NCBI GenBank assembly: GCA_030266985.1
Contig: JAJDJB010000011.1
Location: 1 to 39,586 of the forward strand
From: Synergistaceae bacterium OttesenSCG-928-D05
GTDB lineage: Bacteria > Synergistota > Synergistia > Synergistales > Synergistaceae
DNA: 39,586 nucleotides
Direction: 5' to 3'
Positions 15,759-23,054 of the stretch are shown piece after piece (position 1 is the first letter of the stretch; each line of letters starts with the position of its first letter). A program made the position numbers and the translations under genes. Below the pieces are notes generated by a model. It searched no databases and had not been told where the DNA came from. It worked only from the letters and a program-made list of their open reading frames with translations.

Positions 15759-16889
15759 ATGGGAAAAATTCATCGCTGGGGTTTGATCGTCGCTTTTATT
15801 GTTATCATTCTTTGTGCGTATATGGCAGTAAAAATTGTTTTTGTAGAGGATAAATCGGCGACTGTTCCGCCGCTTGTCGGACTCCAGCTTGTGGAAGCCG
15901 TCGAGGCGCTGCAGAAAGAGGGCCTGCTCGCGAAAATCGATCAAGTGGATTCGCCCCTGAAGGCGGACACGGTTGTTTCGCAGAACATGCCTGCGGGTGA
16001 AAAGATCGGCAAAGGAAAGGTCGTTATCCTGCGTGTCAGTAAGGGCGGTGCGCTTCTGCCTTTGCCTGACGTGCGCGGCCTCAAATATGAAGAGGCGGTT
16101 AGCCGGCTATCCGAAGCGGGCTTTAAAGTGAATAACGTCCAGCGTGTGACGGACAGCCTGAAACCGGTTGGTACAGTCATTGCCCAGAATCCCGCCGCTC
16201 CGCAGCAGGTTGCGGCCTCAACGATGATCAGCCTGCTTGTCAGTTCCGGCGTAACGGGAGGAACCGGGTTTATCGTGGTTCCAGACGTGCGCGGTCAGGA
16301 GATTGGCGTTGTGAAAGAAGCGCTCCTCCAAAGCGGTCTTGTCGTGGGAAAAGTCACGGAAACACCGACGCAGGCGTCGCCCGCGGGTACAGTTCTTTCT
16401 ACCAACCCGAAAAACGGCGCGCGTATTCCATCCGGAAGCCAGGTGAATATCACAGTCGCCAGAGCGCCGAAGCCGGGCGAACTGGCGTCTGACACGCCGC
16501 CCAGCTCGCCGTCTGAACCGACCAGGACAGAACCTGTTCGGACCGTAGTGGTTCAGCCGGATCCATCCCAGCCGCAGACCCCGGAATATACGCCGGTGTC
16601 GGGAGAAACGCAGCCGGCGGCAACGCAGGGCCAGGCAGGACAGCAACAGCAACAGGAGCCAGTCGATAATACGCCGTCAAAAACGGCAAAGGTACGCTAT
16701 CAGGTTCCGCCGCTCTCCAGGCCGATGTCCTTGAAAATCGCGATCACGGACGGCGGTACTACGCGCATCTTGCGTGAGTCTGACGCCAAAAGCAATGAAT
16801 ATGTCTCGATGAATGTTCCCTATAAATACGACGCGACAATCACGATTTATCTTGGAGGTGAGCTCGTTTGGCAGGACCGCTTCAATTAG
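15759..16889 (+). CDS. Membrane-anchored PASTA-domain protein (no kinase domain)
   Basis: The protein starts with a short cytoplasmic end and one membrane helix (residues about 8-28). Three PASTA-type repeats follow, near residues 34-100, 101-170 and 172-240, each with the pattern VP.L.G....A...L...G (PPLVGLQLVEAVEALQKEG, PDVRGLKYEEAVSRLSEAG, PDVRGQEIGVVKEALLQSG). A Pro/Gln/Thr-rich linker (about 245-300) leads to a C-terminal beta-rich domain of about 75 residues that I cannot assign. PASTA repeats bind peptidoglycan fragments in serine/threonine kinases such as PrkC. No kinase domain is present. GGAGG precedes the ATG, and its end overlaps rpe by 22 bp. A role in cell-wall sensing or assembly is inferred. 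Confidence 0.85.
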   Translation: MGKIHRWGLIVAFIVIILCAYMAVKIVFVEDKSATVPPLVGLQLVEAVEALQKEGLLAKIDQVDSPLKADTVVSQNMPAGEKIGKGKVVILRVSKGGALLPLPDVRGLKYEEAVSRLSEAGFKVNNVQRVTDSLKPVGTVIAQNPAAPQQVAASTMISLLVSSGVTGGTGFIVVPDVRGQEIGVVKEALLQSGLVVGKVTETPTQASPAGTVLSTNPKNGARIPSGSQVNITVARAPKPGELASDTPPSSPSEPTRTEPVRTVVVQPDPSQPQTPEYTPVSGETQPAATQGQAGQQQQQEPVDNTPSKTAKVRYQVPPLSRPMSLKIAITDGGTTRILRESDAKSNEYVSMNVPYKYDATITIYLGGELVWQDRFN

Positions 16890-17569
16890 AGGAACGCAAA
16901 CAGGGTAAAAAAATTCTCTTTGCGCCGTCGCTCCTTTCTGCCGATGTGCTGAATATGGAGGACAGCATCGCGCGCCTGGGCGGCGAGGCTGACTGGTTGC
17001 ATCTTGATATTATGGACGGACACTTCGTGCCGAACCTCTCCTATGGTCCTTCGTTGTTGAAGGCGCTGCGGAAAAGATATCCGGACGCTTTTTTGGACGT
17101 GCATATCATGGTGGAACCGCCGGAAGCTTTCGTCGATATGTTTCTTGCGGAAAAGCCTTCGGCGCTGACCTTTCATCTGGAAGCAACGCCGCATACACAT
17201 CGCGTGCTCCAGAAAATCAAGGACAACGGCGTCCTTGCGGGAATTACGATTTGCCCGGGTACTCCGGTTGAGATGCTTTTCCCCGTTCTCCACATGGTCG
17301 ATCTGGTTCTCCTGATGTCGGTAAATCCCGGATACGGAGGACAGGCGTTTATTCCGGAAGTCCTTGATAAAGTGTCTGCGCTCGTAAACTGGCGTGCCTC
17401 AAACGGCGCAGGTTTTTTAATCCAGATGGACGGCGGCATCGGTCCGGCGAATATCGCGGAAATTGCAAAGAGCGGCTGTGATGTTGTGGTTGCAGGAAAC
17501 TCCGTATTCGGTCAGGCCGATCCGGCAAAAGTTATCGCCGATATGCGCATGATCGCTGAGAGGAGGTAG
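16868..17569 (+). CDS. rpe: Ribulose-phosphate 3-epimerase
   Basis: This enzyme interconverts ribulose 5-phosphate and xylulose 5-phosphate in the pentose phosphate pathway. Family motifs are clear: APSLLSADVLNMEDSI at the start of the barrel, WLHLDIMDGHFVPNLSYGP (metal-binding His and Asp), LDVHIMVEPPE, SVNPGYGGQAFIP and the phosphate site around VVVAGNSVFG. The start is a TTG at 16868, strongly supported by GGAGGTGA at 16854-16861 with 6 bp spacing; this makes an N-terminal tail of about 15 residues before the usual first strand. It overlaps the PASTA gene by 22 bp, so the two are translationally coupled. Confidence 0.94.
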   Translation: MAGPLQLEERKQGKKILFAPSLLSADVLNMEDSIARLGGEADWLHLDIMDGHFVPNLSYGPSLLKALRKRYPDAFLDVHIMVEPPEAFVDMFLAEKPSALTFHLEATPHTHRVLQKIKDNGVLAGITICPGTPVEMLFPVLHMVDLVLLMSVNPGYGGQAFIPEVLDKVSALVNWRASNGAGFLIQMDGGIGPANIAEIAKSGCDVVVAGNSVFGQADPAKVIADMRMIAERR

Positions 17570-17572
17570 ATT

Positions 17573-18529
17573 GTGGCCATTCGCAATGTGAACACTGAGA
17601 ACCAGATGGAAATACTAAAGGAACTGGGACAGCGCCTTGCCGGGATTAGAGAAGCGCAGGGGCTGACGATTGACGATATTGCGCAGCATACGAAAATCCA
17701 GCGCCGGTATCTGACGGCAATCGAAGCCGGAGAGCTGGAACAGCTTCCCAAAGGGCCTTACGTGCGAAGCTTTGTGCGCCAATACTGCGAATACTTGAGC
17801 GCGATGGATCTCTGGAGCACCTACGACGCGCTCACAAAATCCGAACCGCAGGCCTCCCGGGCATCGTTAGAGGTCGAACAAGACTACAGTAGTCCGCCAA
17901 AGGTATTCAAGCCAACGTCTTATTGGTGGGTTTATCTTTTGATTATCGCCTCGCTGGCGGCGGCAGGGTGGATTACATGGCGCTATCGCGGTGAGATCGG
18001 CAGTATTGCGACCAGCCCAATCGACGGCGGTACCGCACCCATTGCGGCCAGCAGGGATTCTTTGCCCGCAGCGTCGGAGGATGTCGAAACACTTCTTAGC
18101 GGTGACGCCGCGGTTTCCGAAGATGCCGTGTCGCAGGATGTGTCCGAACCGGCGCCGGCGCAAACGGATCTTTCATGGATGGACGGCAATACGGCTCCGC
18201 CCGCCGCTCCTTCCGCAGGGGCTGCTGTTCAGCGGCCTGCGTCTCCCGCGGTTTCCTCTGAAAGCGGAACGCTCAACATCAGCGCTACGGGTAATGTATG
18301 GCTTCGTGTAAGCCGCGATTCGCAGCTTCTTTATCAGGGGACGATACGCAGCGGTGAGAGCAAGAGTTTTCCTGTCGCGGGTTCGCAAAAACCAATTCGC
18401 GTGCGTTATGGAAACCCCGCCAATGCGGTCGTAGGCTGGAACGGAAAAGTGGAGAATCCGCTTGGATCAAGTTCAAAGCCGTTAACGCGATATTACTGGC
18501 CCGACGGACGTGTGACGGAAGGCGATTAA
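17573..18529 (+). CDS. RodZ-like cytoskeletal helix-turn-helix membrane protein
   Basis: The domain order is that of RodZ, which ties MreB to the membrane in rod-shaped cells. A HTH_25 helix-turn-helix lies at residues 13-80 (RLAGIREAQGLTIDDIAQHT and GPYVRSFVRQYCEYL), a membrane helix at about 117-136, a long Ala/Pro/Ser-rich region at 140-235, and a DUF4115-type beta domain at the C-terminus (NVWLRVSRDSQLLYQGTI). The start is a GTG at 17573 with AGGAGGT just before it. It follows rpe by 3 bp and closes the rsmB-PASTA-rpe operon, ending at the terminator at 18567. The shared operon with a PASTA protein fits a cell-shape or wall role. Confidence 0.85.
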   Translation: MAIRNVNTENQMEILKELGQRLAGIREAQGLTIDDIAQHTKIQRRYLTAIEAGELEQLPKGPYVRSFVRQYCEYLSAMDLWSTYDALTKSEPQASRASLEVEQDYSSPPKVFKPTSYWWVYLLIIASLAAAGWITWRYRGEIGSIATSPIDGGTAPIAASRDSLPAASEDVETLLSGDAAVSEDAVSQDVSEPAPAQTDLSWMDGNTAPPAAPSAGAAVQRPASPAVSSESGTLNISATGNVWLRVSRDSQLLYQGTIRSGESKSFPVAGSQKPIRVRYGNPANAVVGWNGKVENPLGSSSKPLTRYYWPDGRVTEGD

Positions 18530-18566
18530 AAGCGAAAGAGTTTGCGGTTCTCTATAATGAATAAGT

Positions 18567-18596
18567 AAAGGCGCCTCGTGAAGAGGCGCCTTTTGA
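18567..18596 (+). terminator. Terminator of the rsmB operon
   Basis: AAAGGCGCCTC (18567-18577) and GAGGCGCCTTT (18583-18593) form a perfect 11-bp stem with a 5-base loop, followed by T. It can also serve the convergent gene at 18632. Confidence 0.9.
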
Positions 18597-18631
18597 CTTG
18601 CATAAACAGATTCTTTTTGAGTTCTTTAATT

Positions 18632-18979
18632 TTAAGGGATTCGGAACTCCGTTTCCTGCGAGCCCATAATGTTACACACGAGCTGGATACGCAGAACGGT
18701 TCCCGACGCTACTCCCTGAAGCGACACGCTGTCCTGGAATTTTTCCGCGGAAGCCTGTCTGTCGTACTGCTTCAAAATCAGCTGCTTGTTCCCGTCCAAA
18801 ATCGTCATGCTTAACACGTAATGTTTCACAGGATCGTTTACGTTGTGTTCCGCACTTACATTTAGAATCTGGTTTGCCGCATCCCAACTGGCGGATATCG
18901 ATTTTGGGGGATGCGCGAGAGCCATCGTCGCCGCAAAAACCAGTATCGCCGCCGCGAGCAGCAGGGCCATTTTTCTCAT
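18632..18979 (-). CDS. Small secreted protein, desulfoferrodoxin-like beta fold suspected
   Basis: The product has a clear signal peptide (Lys and a long Ala/Leu/Val core ending in ALA just before HPPKS), then about 95 residues in a predicted beta-rich domain. Sequence such as HPPKSISASWDAANQ, NVSAEHNVNDPVKHYVLSM and ILDGNKQLILKQY resembles the small desulfoferrodoxin-like secreted proteins found in anaerobes, but no metal-binding set is obvious, and I am not sure of the family. The ATG at 18979 is preferred over that at 18985, because GAGGAGGG needs some space. It lies downstream of the copper genes with a gap of about 40 bp, so copper stress is a possible but unproven link. Confidence 0.65.
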   Translation of the reverse strand: MRKMALLLAAAILVFAATMALAHPPKSISASWDAANQILNVSAEHNVNDPVKHYVLSMTILDGNKQLILKQYDRQASAEKFQDSVSLQGVASGTVLRIQLVCNIMGSQETEFRIP

Positions 18980-19019
18980 GTCCATCCCTCCTCTAACTTT
19001 GGTGATATTTAGTATACAC

Positions 19020-19223
19020 TTATTTTAGTATTTTCGCATCATATCCTGCATCGTCAATCACAGCAATCAAAGCGTCTTCGGCGAGGTCTGTCGTGACGGT
19101 GACAACTTTTGAATCCAGATTGAGAGAATCGACGGTGCCTCCCGCTTCCTTCACTGCCGCACGGATGCGGTTCTCACAGTGCGCGCAGGACATATCAGGG
19201 ATCGAAAGATTATACGTTGCCAT
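19020..19223 (-). CDS. copZ: Copper chaperone, CopZ-like
   Basis: A 67-residue single heavy-metal-associated (HMA) domain. The metal-binding motif is MSCAHC near residues 11-16, in place of the more common MTCxxC. The rest fits the ferredoxin-like fold (ATYNLSIPDMSCAHCENRIR, a helix, then the strand VVTVTTDL and a last helix ending GYDAKIL). CopZ carries Cu(I) to the copper ATPase. It starts 14 bp after the copA stop, so the two are in one operon. A mercury-type HMA protein is a less likely alternative. Confidence 0.85.
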   Translation of the reverse strand: MATYNLSIPDMSCAHCENRIRAAVKEAGGTVDSLNLDSKVVTVTTDLAEDALIAVIDDAGYDAKILK

Positions 19224-19237
19224 TTAAAATTCCTCCT

Positions 19238-21409
19238 TTATTTTTCTGCGGATCCTGAGATACGCATCGAGTTTAGAATAACAGTGATCGAACTGGCTGC
19301 CATGGCCAACTCCGCCGCGATTGGATGGAGCAGCCCCGACATCGCCAGCGGGATTGCAATTACGTTATAGAAAAATGCGCCGAAGAGATTTTGCCGTATG
19401 ACAGACCATGTCTTGTCCGATATTTTAACGGCGGCTACGATTTTCGATAGCCCGCCCTTTAAGATCACGATGTCTGCGCTGTCGACGGCGAGGTCCATTC
19501 CGCCCCCCATTGCGACTCCGACGTGCGCACCTTTCAGCGCTGCCGCGTCGTTGATGCCGTCCCCTGCCATCAAAACTCTTTTGCCTGACTGCTGGAGGTT
19601 GTGGACGATGGAAAGTTTATCCTCCGGACGCACTTCCCATTTTACTTCATCAATGCCGGTCTCTTTGGCGATTTCGAGCGCGACCGTTTTGCCGTCGCCT
19701 GTCGCCATCATTGGCGTAATGCCGAGGTGTTTTAAATCTGTAATGGCTCCTTTTGAGTCGTCGCGGAGCGGGTCGTTGATGGCGAAAAAGCCGACTGGCT
19801 CGTTGTTGTGACGAATCTCGACAAGCGTGCGCGCGAGAGTATCTTCATCCAGCCAACGCGCGCGTTCAAGCGGGCGCCCAGCGAACCATTCGTCCTTACC
19901 CCAAAGTCCCTTTACGCCCTCTCCGGGAATCTCCGAAACCTCATCCGGCTTTTGAAATTCCACCTCACCGAGCGATTGCGTGACCGCCCTGGCAACTGGA
20001 TGTCCGGAAACGGACTCGATTGCGTAGACGAAAGGTCTCGCATCGTCCGGCAGCGTGTATTGCGTGACCTTTGGCTCGCCTTTTGTGAGCGTTCCCGTTT
20101 TATCCAGAACCGCAAAATCGACCTCGTGGAGCGTTTGAATTGCCTCCGCATTGCGAATCAGAAGGCCGTTTTTCGAAGCTTCTCCGGTACTTGCGACGAG
20201 TGCGAGCGGCGTTGCCAATCCGAGCGCGCAGGGGCATGCAATAACCAGCGTCGCGACAAACGCGTAAGCGGCGGCGCCTGCTGGAGAAGTAAAGGCAGTC
20301 GGCCAAGGCAGTTTTGCCGCGATCGGCGCGAAAAATGCGGAGAGCGTGTCGAAAAAGAAGAACCACGATACGGCGCTCAGAATTGCAAGCCCGATTACCG
20401 TCGGGATAAATTTTAACGTAATCCGGTCCGCAAGCGCCTGAAGCGGAACTTTCCCGCCCTGGGCTTCCCGCACAAGTTCCAGCATTTTAGAGAGGAACGT
20501 ATCTTCTCCAATTTTTGTCGTTCGAATCAAGAGAACGCCGGATAAATTCATCGCGCCTCCCGTTACCTCGGAATCCGCTTTTTTCGTGACGGGCATCGAC
20601 TCGCCCGTTAAAAGGGATTCGTCCACGCCAGACAGCCCTTCGACGACGATTCCGTCAAGCGGAATCCGTTCGCCGGGGTTGACCTGGATTACAGTTTCTG
20701 GTTTGACCGCATCGACCGGAACCATAAGTTCTACGCCGTCGTTTATGACGCGTGCTTCGCGCGGCTGCAGCGTGAGCAGCATTTTGACCTGCTTCGCGGC
20801 GCGGTCCCGCAGTCGTGATTCGATATAGCGTCCGATCAGGTGCAGCATCAGAATCATAACGCCAACCGTGCCGAAAGAGGGAATCGGAACGCCCGCGTAA
20901 TTCATGACAGCCGTCAGCCATGCGGCCGTCGCACTGATTGAAATGAGCGTGTCCATGTTCGTGTGCGCATGAGAGAGCGCAATCCATGCGCCGCGCAATG
21001 TTTTTCGGCCGCCCCAGAAGATTGCCACGCCGCCGACGAAAATTTCCATCAATCCGTACCACGCGAAATGCATGCCGAATACCATATGCATAAACATCAG
21101 GAACGACATCGGCACCCCGAGCGCCAAAATAAAGAAAAGATCGCGCCGCGCTTCGCGATAGCGAATTTCGTCCAGGTCGTCCGGCGCGTCCTTTAAAATG
21201 TGATAGCCGGATTTTTCAACGGCGTCATTTAACTGCTCGAACGTTACGGAGTCATCCGCGATTACAAACGTGCTTTCGGTCGCGAGGTTGACCGATACGA
21301 ATTCGACCCCCGGCACCTTCGATATTGCCCGCTCGACGATGCGGGAGCAGGTTGCGCAAGTCATGCCCGTTACGCGAAAAGTCATCTTGTTTTCATGTAT
21401 TTCCGTCAT
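19238..21409 (-). CDS. copA: Copper-exporting P-type ATPase
   Basis: This is a P1B-type ATPase that pumps Cu(I) out of the cytoplasm. One N-terminal HMA domain (GMTCATCSRIVERAI, about residues 14-25) is followed by membrane helices, the actuator domain with LTGESMPVTKK, the copper-site CPC motif in IACPCALGLATPLAL, the phosphorylation site DKTGTLTKG, the SGHPVARAV nucleotide-binding signature and GDGINDAAALKGAHVG. The end shows NLFGAFFYNVIAIPLAMSGLL and SMRIS, typical of copper ATPases. The length of 723 residues fits one HMA domain. TTGGAG lies before the ATG at 21409. copZ follows in the same operon. Confidence 0.94.
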   Translation of the reverse strand: MTEIHENKMTFRVTGMTCATCSRIVERAISKVPGVEFVSVNLATESTFVIADDSVTFEQLNDAVEKSGYHILKDAPDDLDEIRYREARRDLFFILALGVPMSFLMFMHMVFGMHFAWYGLMEIFVGGVAIFWGGRKTLRGAWIALSHAHTNMDTLISISATAAWLTAVMNYAGVPIPSFGTVGVMILMLHLIGRYIESRLRDRAAKQVKMLLTLQPREARVINDGVELMVPVDAVKPETVIQVNPGERIPLDGIVVEGLSGVDESLLTGESMPVTKKADSEVTGGAMNLSGVLLIRTTKIGEDTFLSKMLELVREAQGGKVPLQALADRITLKFIPTVIGLAILSAVSWFFFFDTLSAFFAPIAAKLPWPTAFTSPAGAAAYAFVATLVIACPCALGLATPLALVASTGEASKNGLLIRNAEAIQTLHEVDFAVLDKTGTLTKGEPKVTQYTLPDDARPFVYAIESVSGHPVARAVTQSLGEVEFQKPDEVSEIPGEGVKGLWGKDEWFAGRPLERARWLDEDTLARTLVEIRHNNEPVGFFAINDPLRDDSKGAITDLKHLGITPMMATGDGKTVALEIAKETGIDEVKWEVRPEDKLSIVHNLQQSGKRVLMAGDGINDAAALKGAHVGVAMGGGMDLAVDSADIVILKGGLSKIVAAVKISDKTWSVIRQNLFGAFFYNVIAIPLAMSGLLHPIAAELAMAASSITVILNSMRISGSAEK

Positions 21410-21446
21410 TATTGGTCTCCAATCTTTAAATTCATATTTTCAAGAC

Positions 21447-21474
21447 TTGCCCGAATCGAAAAAGCCATTATAAT
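21447..21474 (+). promoter_or_regulatory. Promoter of tRNA-Ser
   Basis: TTGCCC (21447-21452), a 16-bp spacer and TATAAT (21469-21474) form a good sigma-70 promoter. Transcription would start 5-7 bp before the tRNA at 21487, as is usual for tRNA genes. Confidence 0.7.
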
Positions 21475-21486
21475 AATGTACTGGCT

Positions 21487-21574
21487 GGAGAGCTGTCCGA
21501 GTGGTCTATGGTGGTTGACTTGAAATCAACTGGGTGTCAAAGCCCCAGGGGTTCGAATCCTCTGCTCTCCGCCA
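21487..21574 (+). tRNA. tRNA-Ser (anticodon UGA)
   Basis: The acceptor arms GGAGAGC (21487-21493) and GCTCTCC (21564-21570) pair fully. The anticodon stem GTTGA/TCAAC encloses loop CTTGAAA with anticodon TGA at 21521-21523. A long variable arm (about 21531-21546) and the GGTTCGAATCC T-arm are those of a class II serine tRNA. The terminal CCA is encoded at 21572-21574. Confidence 0.97.
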
Positions 21575-21592
21575 CGCTATATGAATTTTACC

Positions 21593-21628
21593 GAGCGGCC
21601 CGTTTAAAGCGGGTCGTTCTTCTTTTTC
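21593..21628 (+). terminator. Terminator of tRNA-Ser
   Basis: A 10-bp stem with two G-T pairs (21593-21602 and 21610-21619) with loop TTTAAAG is followed by TTCTTCTTTTT. It lies about 20 bp after the tRNA. Confidence 0.75.
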
Positions 21629-21655
21629 TAATCTCGATAATATTACTCGAGATTA
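21629..21655. repeat. Perfect 9-bp inverted repeat
   Basis: TAATCTCGA (21629-21637) and TCGAGATTA (21647-21655) enclose a 9-base AT-rich loop. T5 before and A7 after extend the symmetry. On the minus strand the hairpin is followed by a T-run, so it may be a second terminator, facing leftward, with no leftward gene upstream of it here. Confidence 0.6.
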
Positions 21656-21789
21656 AAAAAAGCAAGGGGGTTTTGCCTAATCTTCATAAAAATGGTGGAG
21701 ATTACGGATAACATGCGGCAAAGACTTCTGCGCGTTGTTTAAATATGGTAAAATTTCCTCACAGAGCAGCAAAAATGGGGGTGATATCC

Positions 21790-22152
21790 GTGAAAAAAAT
21801 AATCGCCGCGATCCTTCTGATAACGATTATGGCCGTTCCGGCTTTTGCGAAGTTCAGTTCTAAGGGTGCGATCCCCGGCGGGGAGCCGGTGGAGTATCGC
21901 GGTCTTGTGATACGCGATACGGGCGCAAGCATTGTGCTCATCAACCGCAGCGAAACGCAGCGCGTCACTTTTTCGGGCGCGGTTTCTTTTCTCGTCGCGC
22001 GTAAAGAAGTCGCCGATTTTTTCATTGAAAAGGTAACGCTTGAGCCGCTGGAACAACTGCCGCTTGAGAAACTTTACGTCAAAGGCGACGCCAAGGCGGC
22101 AAAGAAAGCGGAGCAGCTGCGCTGGACGATCTATACGCTGGAAAAAAAATAA
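21790..22152 (+). CDS. Small secreted protein of unknown function
   Basis: I do not recognise this gene. A GTG at 21790 with GGGGGTG 7 bp before it starts a 120-residue protein with a clean signal peptide (KKIIAAILLITIMAVPAFA, cleaved after the AFA). The mature part is basic and beta-rich (EYRGLVIRDTGASIVLINRS), followed by a charged C-terminus with Lys and Leu repeats (LEPLEQLPLEKLYV, AAKKAEQL). It is probably periplasmic. A longer frame from 21745 exists but lacks a ribosome-binding site. It ends at a terminator before kdsB, so it is likely its own transcript. Confidence 0.65.
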   Translation: MKKIIAAILLITIMAVPAFAKFSSKGAIPGGEPVEYRGLVIRDTGASIVLINRSETQRVTFSGAVSFLVARKEVADFFIEKVTLEPLEQLPLEKLYVKGDAKAAKKAEQLRWTIYTLEKK

Positions 22153-22170
22153 AGAGCAATATAAAAGGGC

Positions 22171-22199
22171 GGCCGGACTGTCGGTCCGGCCTTCTTTTT
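22171..22199 (+). terminator. Terminator before kdsB
   Basis: GGCCGGAC (22171-22178) and GTCCGGCC (22184-22191) form a perfect 8-bp GC stem with a 5-base loop, followed by TTCTTTTT. Confidence 0.9.
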
Positions 22200-22225
22200 G
22201 TTTGATGTCACCGGGAGGAAAGTAC

Positions 22226-22963
22226 ATGAAAACGTTAGCCGTTATTCCCGCGCGGTACGCGAGCACAAGATTGCCGGGCAAGCCGCTTTTGCCGATCGCG
22301 GGCGTTCCTTTGGTCGTTCGTGTTTTACGGCAGGTGCAGAAGTGCGAGAGTGTCGATCGCGTCATCGTCGCTACGGACGACGAACGCATTGCCTCGCTCG
22401 TTCGCGAGCACGGCGGGGAAGCGATGATGACCCCTCCGGAACTCCCGAGCGGCGGCGACCGCGTGGCGTGGGTTGCGCGTGAGATTCCGTCCGAATATGT
22501 CCTGAACGTGCAGGGGGATGACCCGCTCGTGGCCGGCGACATGATCGACCCGTTGATTACGGCGCTTGACCAGGACGATTCAACGATGCTTGCGCTCCTT
22601 TCTAAAAAAATCGAAAACGAAGAAGAAGTGCAAATGAACAGCATTGTAAAAATGGTCTTCGACGAAAAGGGGAAGGGCCTTTATTTCAGCCGCTCGCCTA
22701 TCCCATATCCGAGAAACCCGGGCGGGGTTTGGTATAAGCATATCGGCCCTTACGCATGGCGGCGGGATTTTCTTTTTGAGTTCTCAAGCTGGGGGCAGAC
22801 GCCGCTTGAGCAGGTAGAGGGGCTTGAAATGCTGCGCGTTCTCGAAAAAGGTTACGCGATTCGCTGTGTCACGGTCGCACGTGACACGATCGAGATCGAC
22901 ACACCCGAAGACGTCGTGCGGATGGAAAAATATTTGAAAGAAAACCCGCATCTCGCTTTTTAA
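22226..22963 (+). CDS. kdsB: 3-deoxy-manno-octulosonate cytidylyltransferase
   Basis: This enzyme joins CMP to Kdo (or an 8-amino form of Kdo), the activated sugar for the lipopolysaccharide inner core. The start shows LAVIPARYASTRLPGKPL, the nucleotide-binding motif of the family, then VDRVIVATDDERI, LNVQGDDPLVAGDMID (catalytic Asp), YFSRSPIPYPR, KHIGPYAWRRDFL and a C-terminal IEIDTPEDV. The length, 245 residues, is normal. GGGAGGAA precedes the ATG at 22226. A long open frame that begins at 22040 is an artefact of the upstream gene region. The next gene resembles KdnA, so the substrate may be the amino sugar Kdo8N. Confidence 0.93.
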   Translation: MKTLAVIPARYASTRLPGKPLLPIAGVPLVVRVLRQVQKCESVDRVIVATDDERIASLVREHGGEAMMTPPELPSGGDRVAWVAREIPSEYVLNVQGDDPLVAGDMIDPLITALDQDDSTMLALLSKKIENEEEVQMNSIVKMVFDEKGKGLYFSRSPIPYPRNPGGVWYKHIGPYAWRRDFLFEFSSWGQTPLEQVEGLEMLRVLEKGYAIRCVTVARDTIEIDTPEDVVRMEKYLKENPHLAF

Positions 22964-23054
22964 AAAAAGCAGGTTTGCAAGAGTGATAATATATTGAAGC
23001 AATACTTCTTATAGAAAATATGGAAGTACGAATAACAGGCTGGGAGGAATCAGA

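Noticed and set aside
21487-21790. Integrated element at the tRNA-Ser gene
   Set aside because: No integrase, no repeated tRNA end and no phage-like genes were found nearby, only the inverted repeat.
22040-22225. N-terminal extension of KdsB
   Set aside because: The extra residues are basic and unlike KdsB, cross a terminator and the previous gene, and a strong ribosome-binding site precedes the ATG at 22226.
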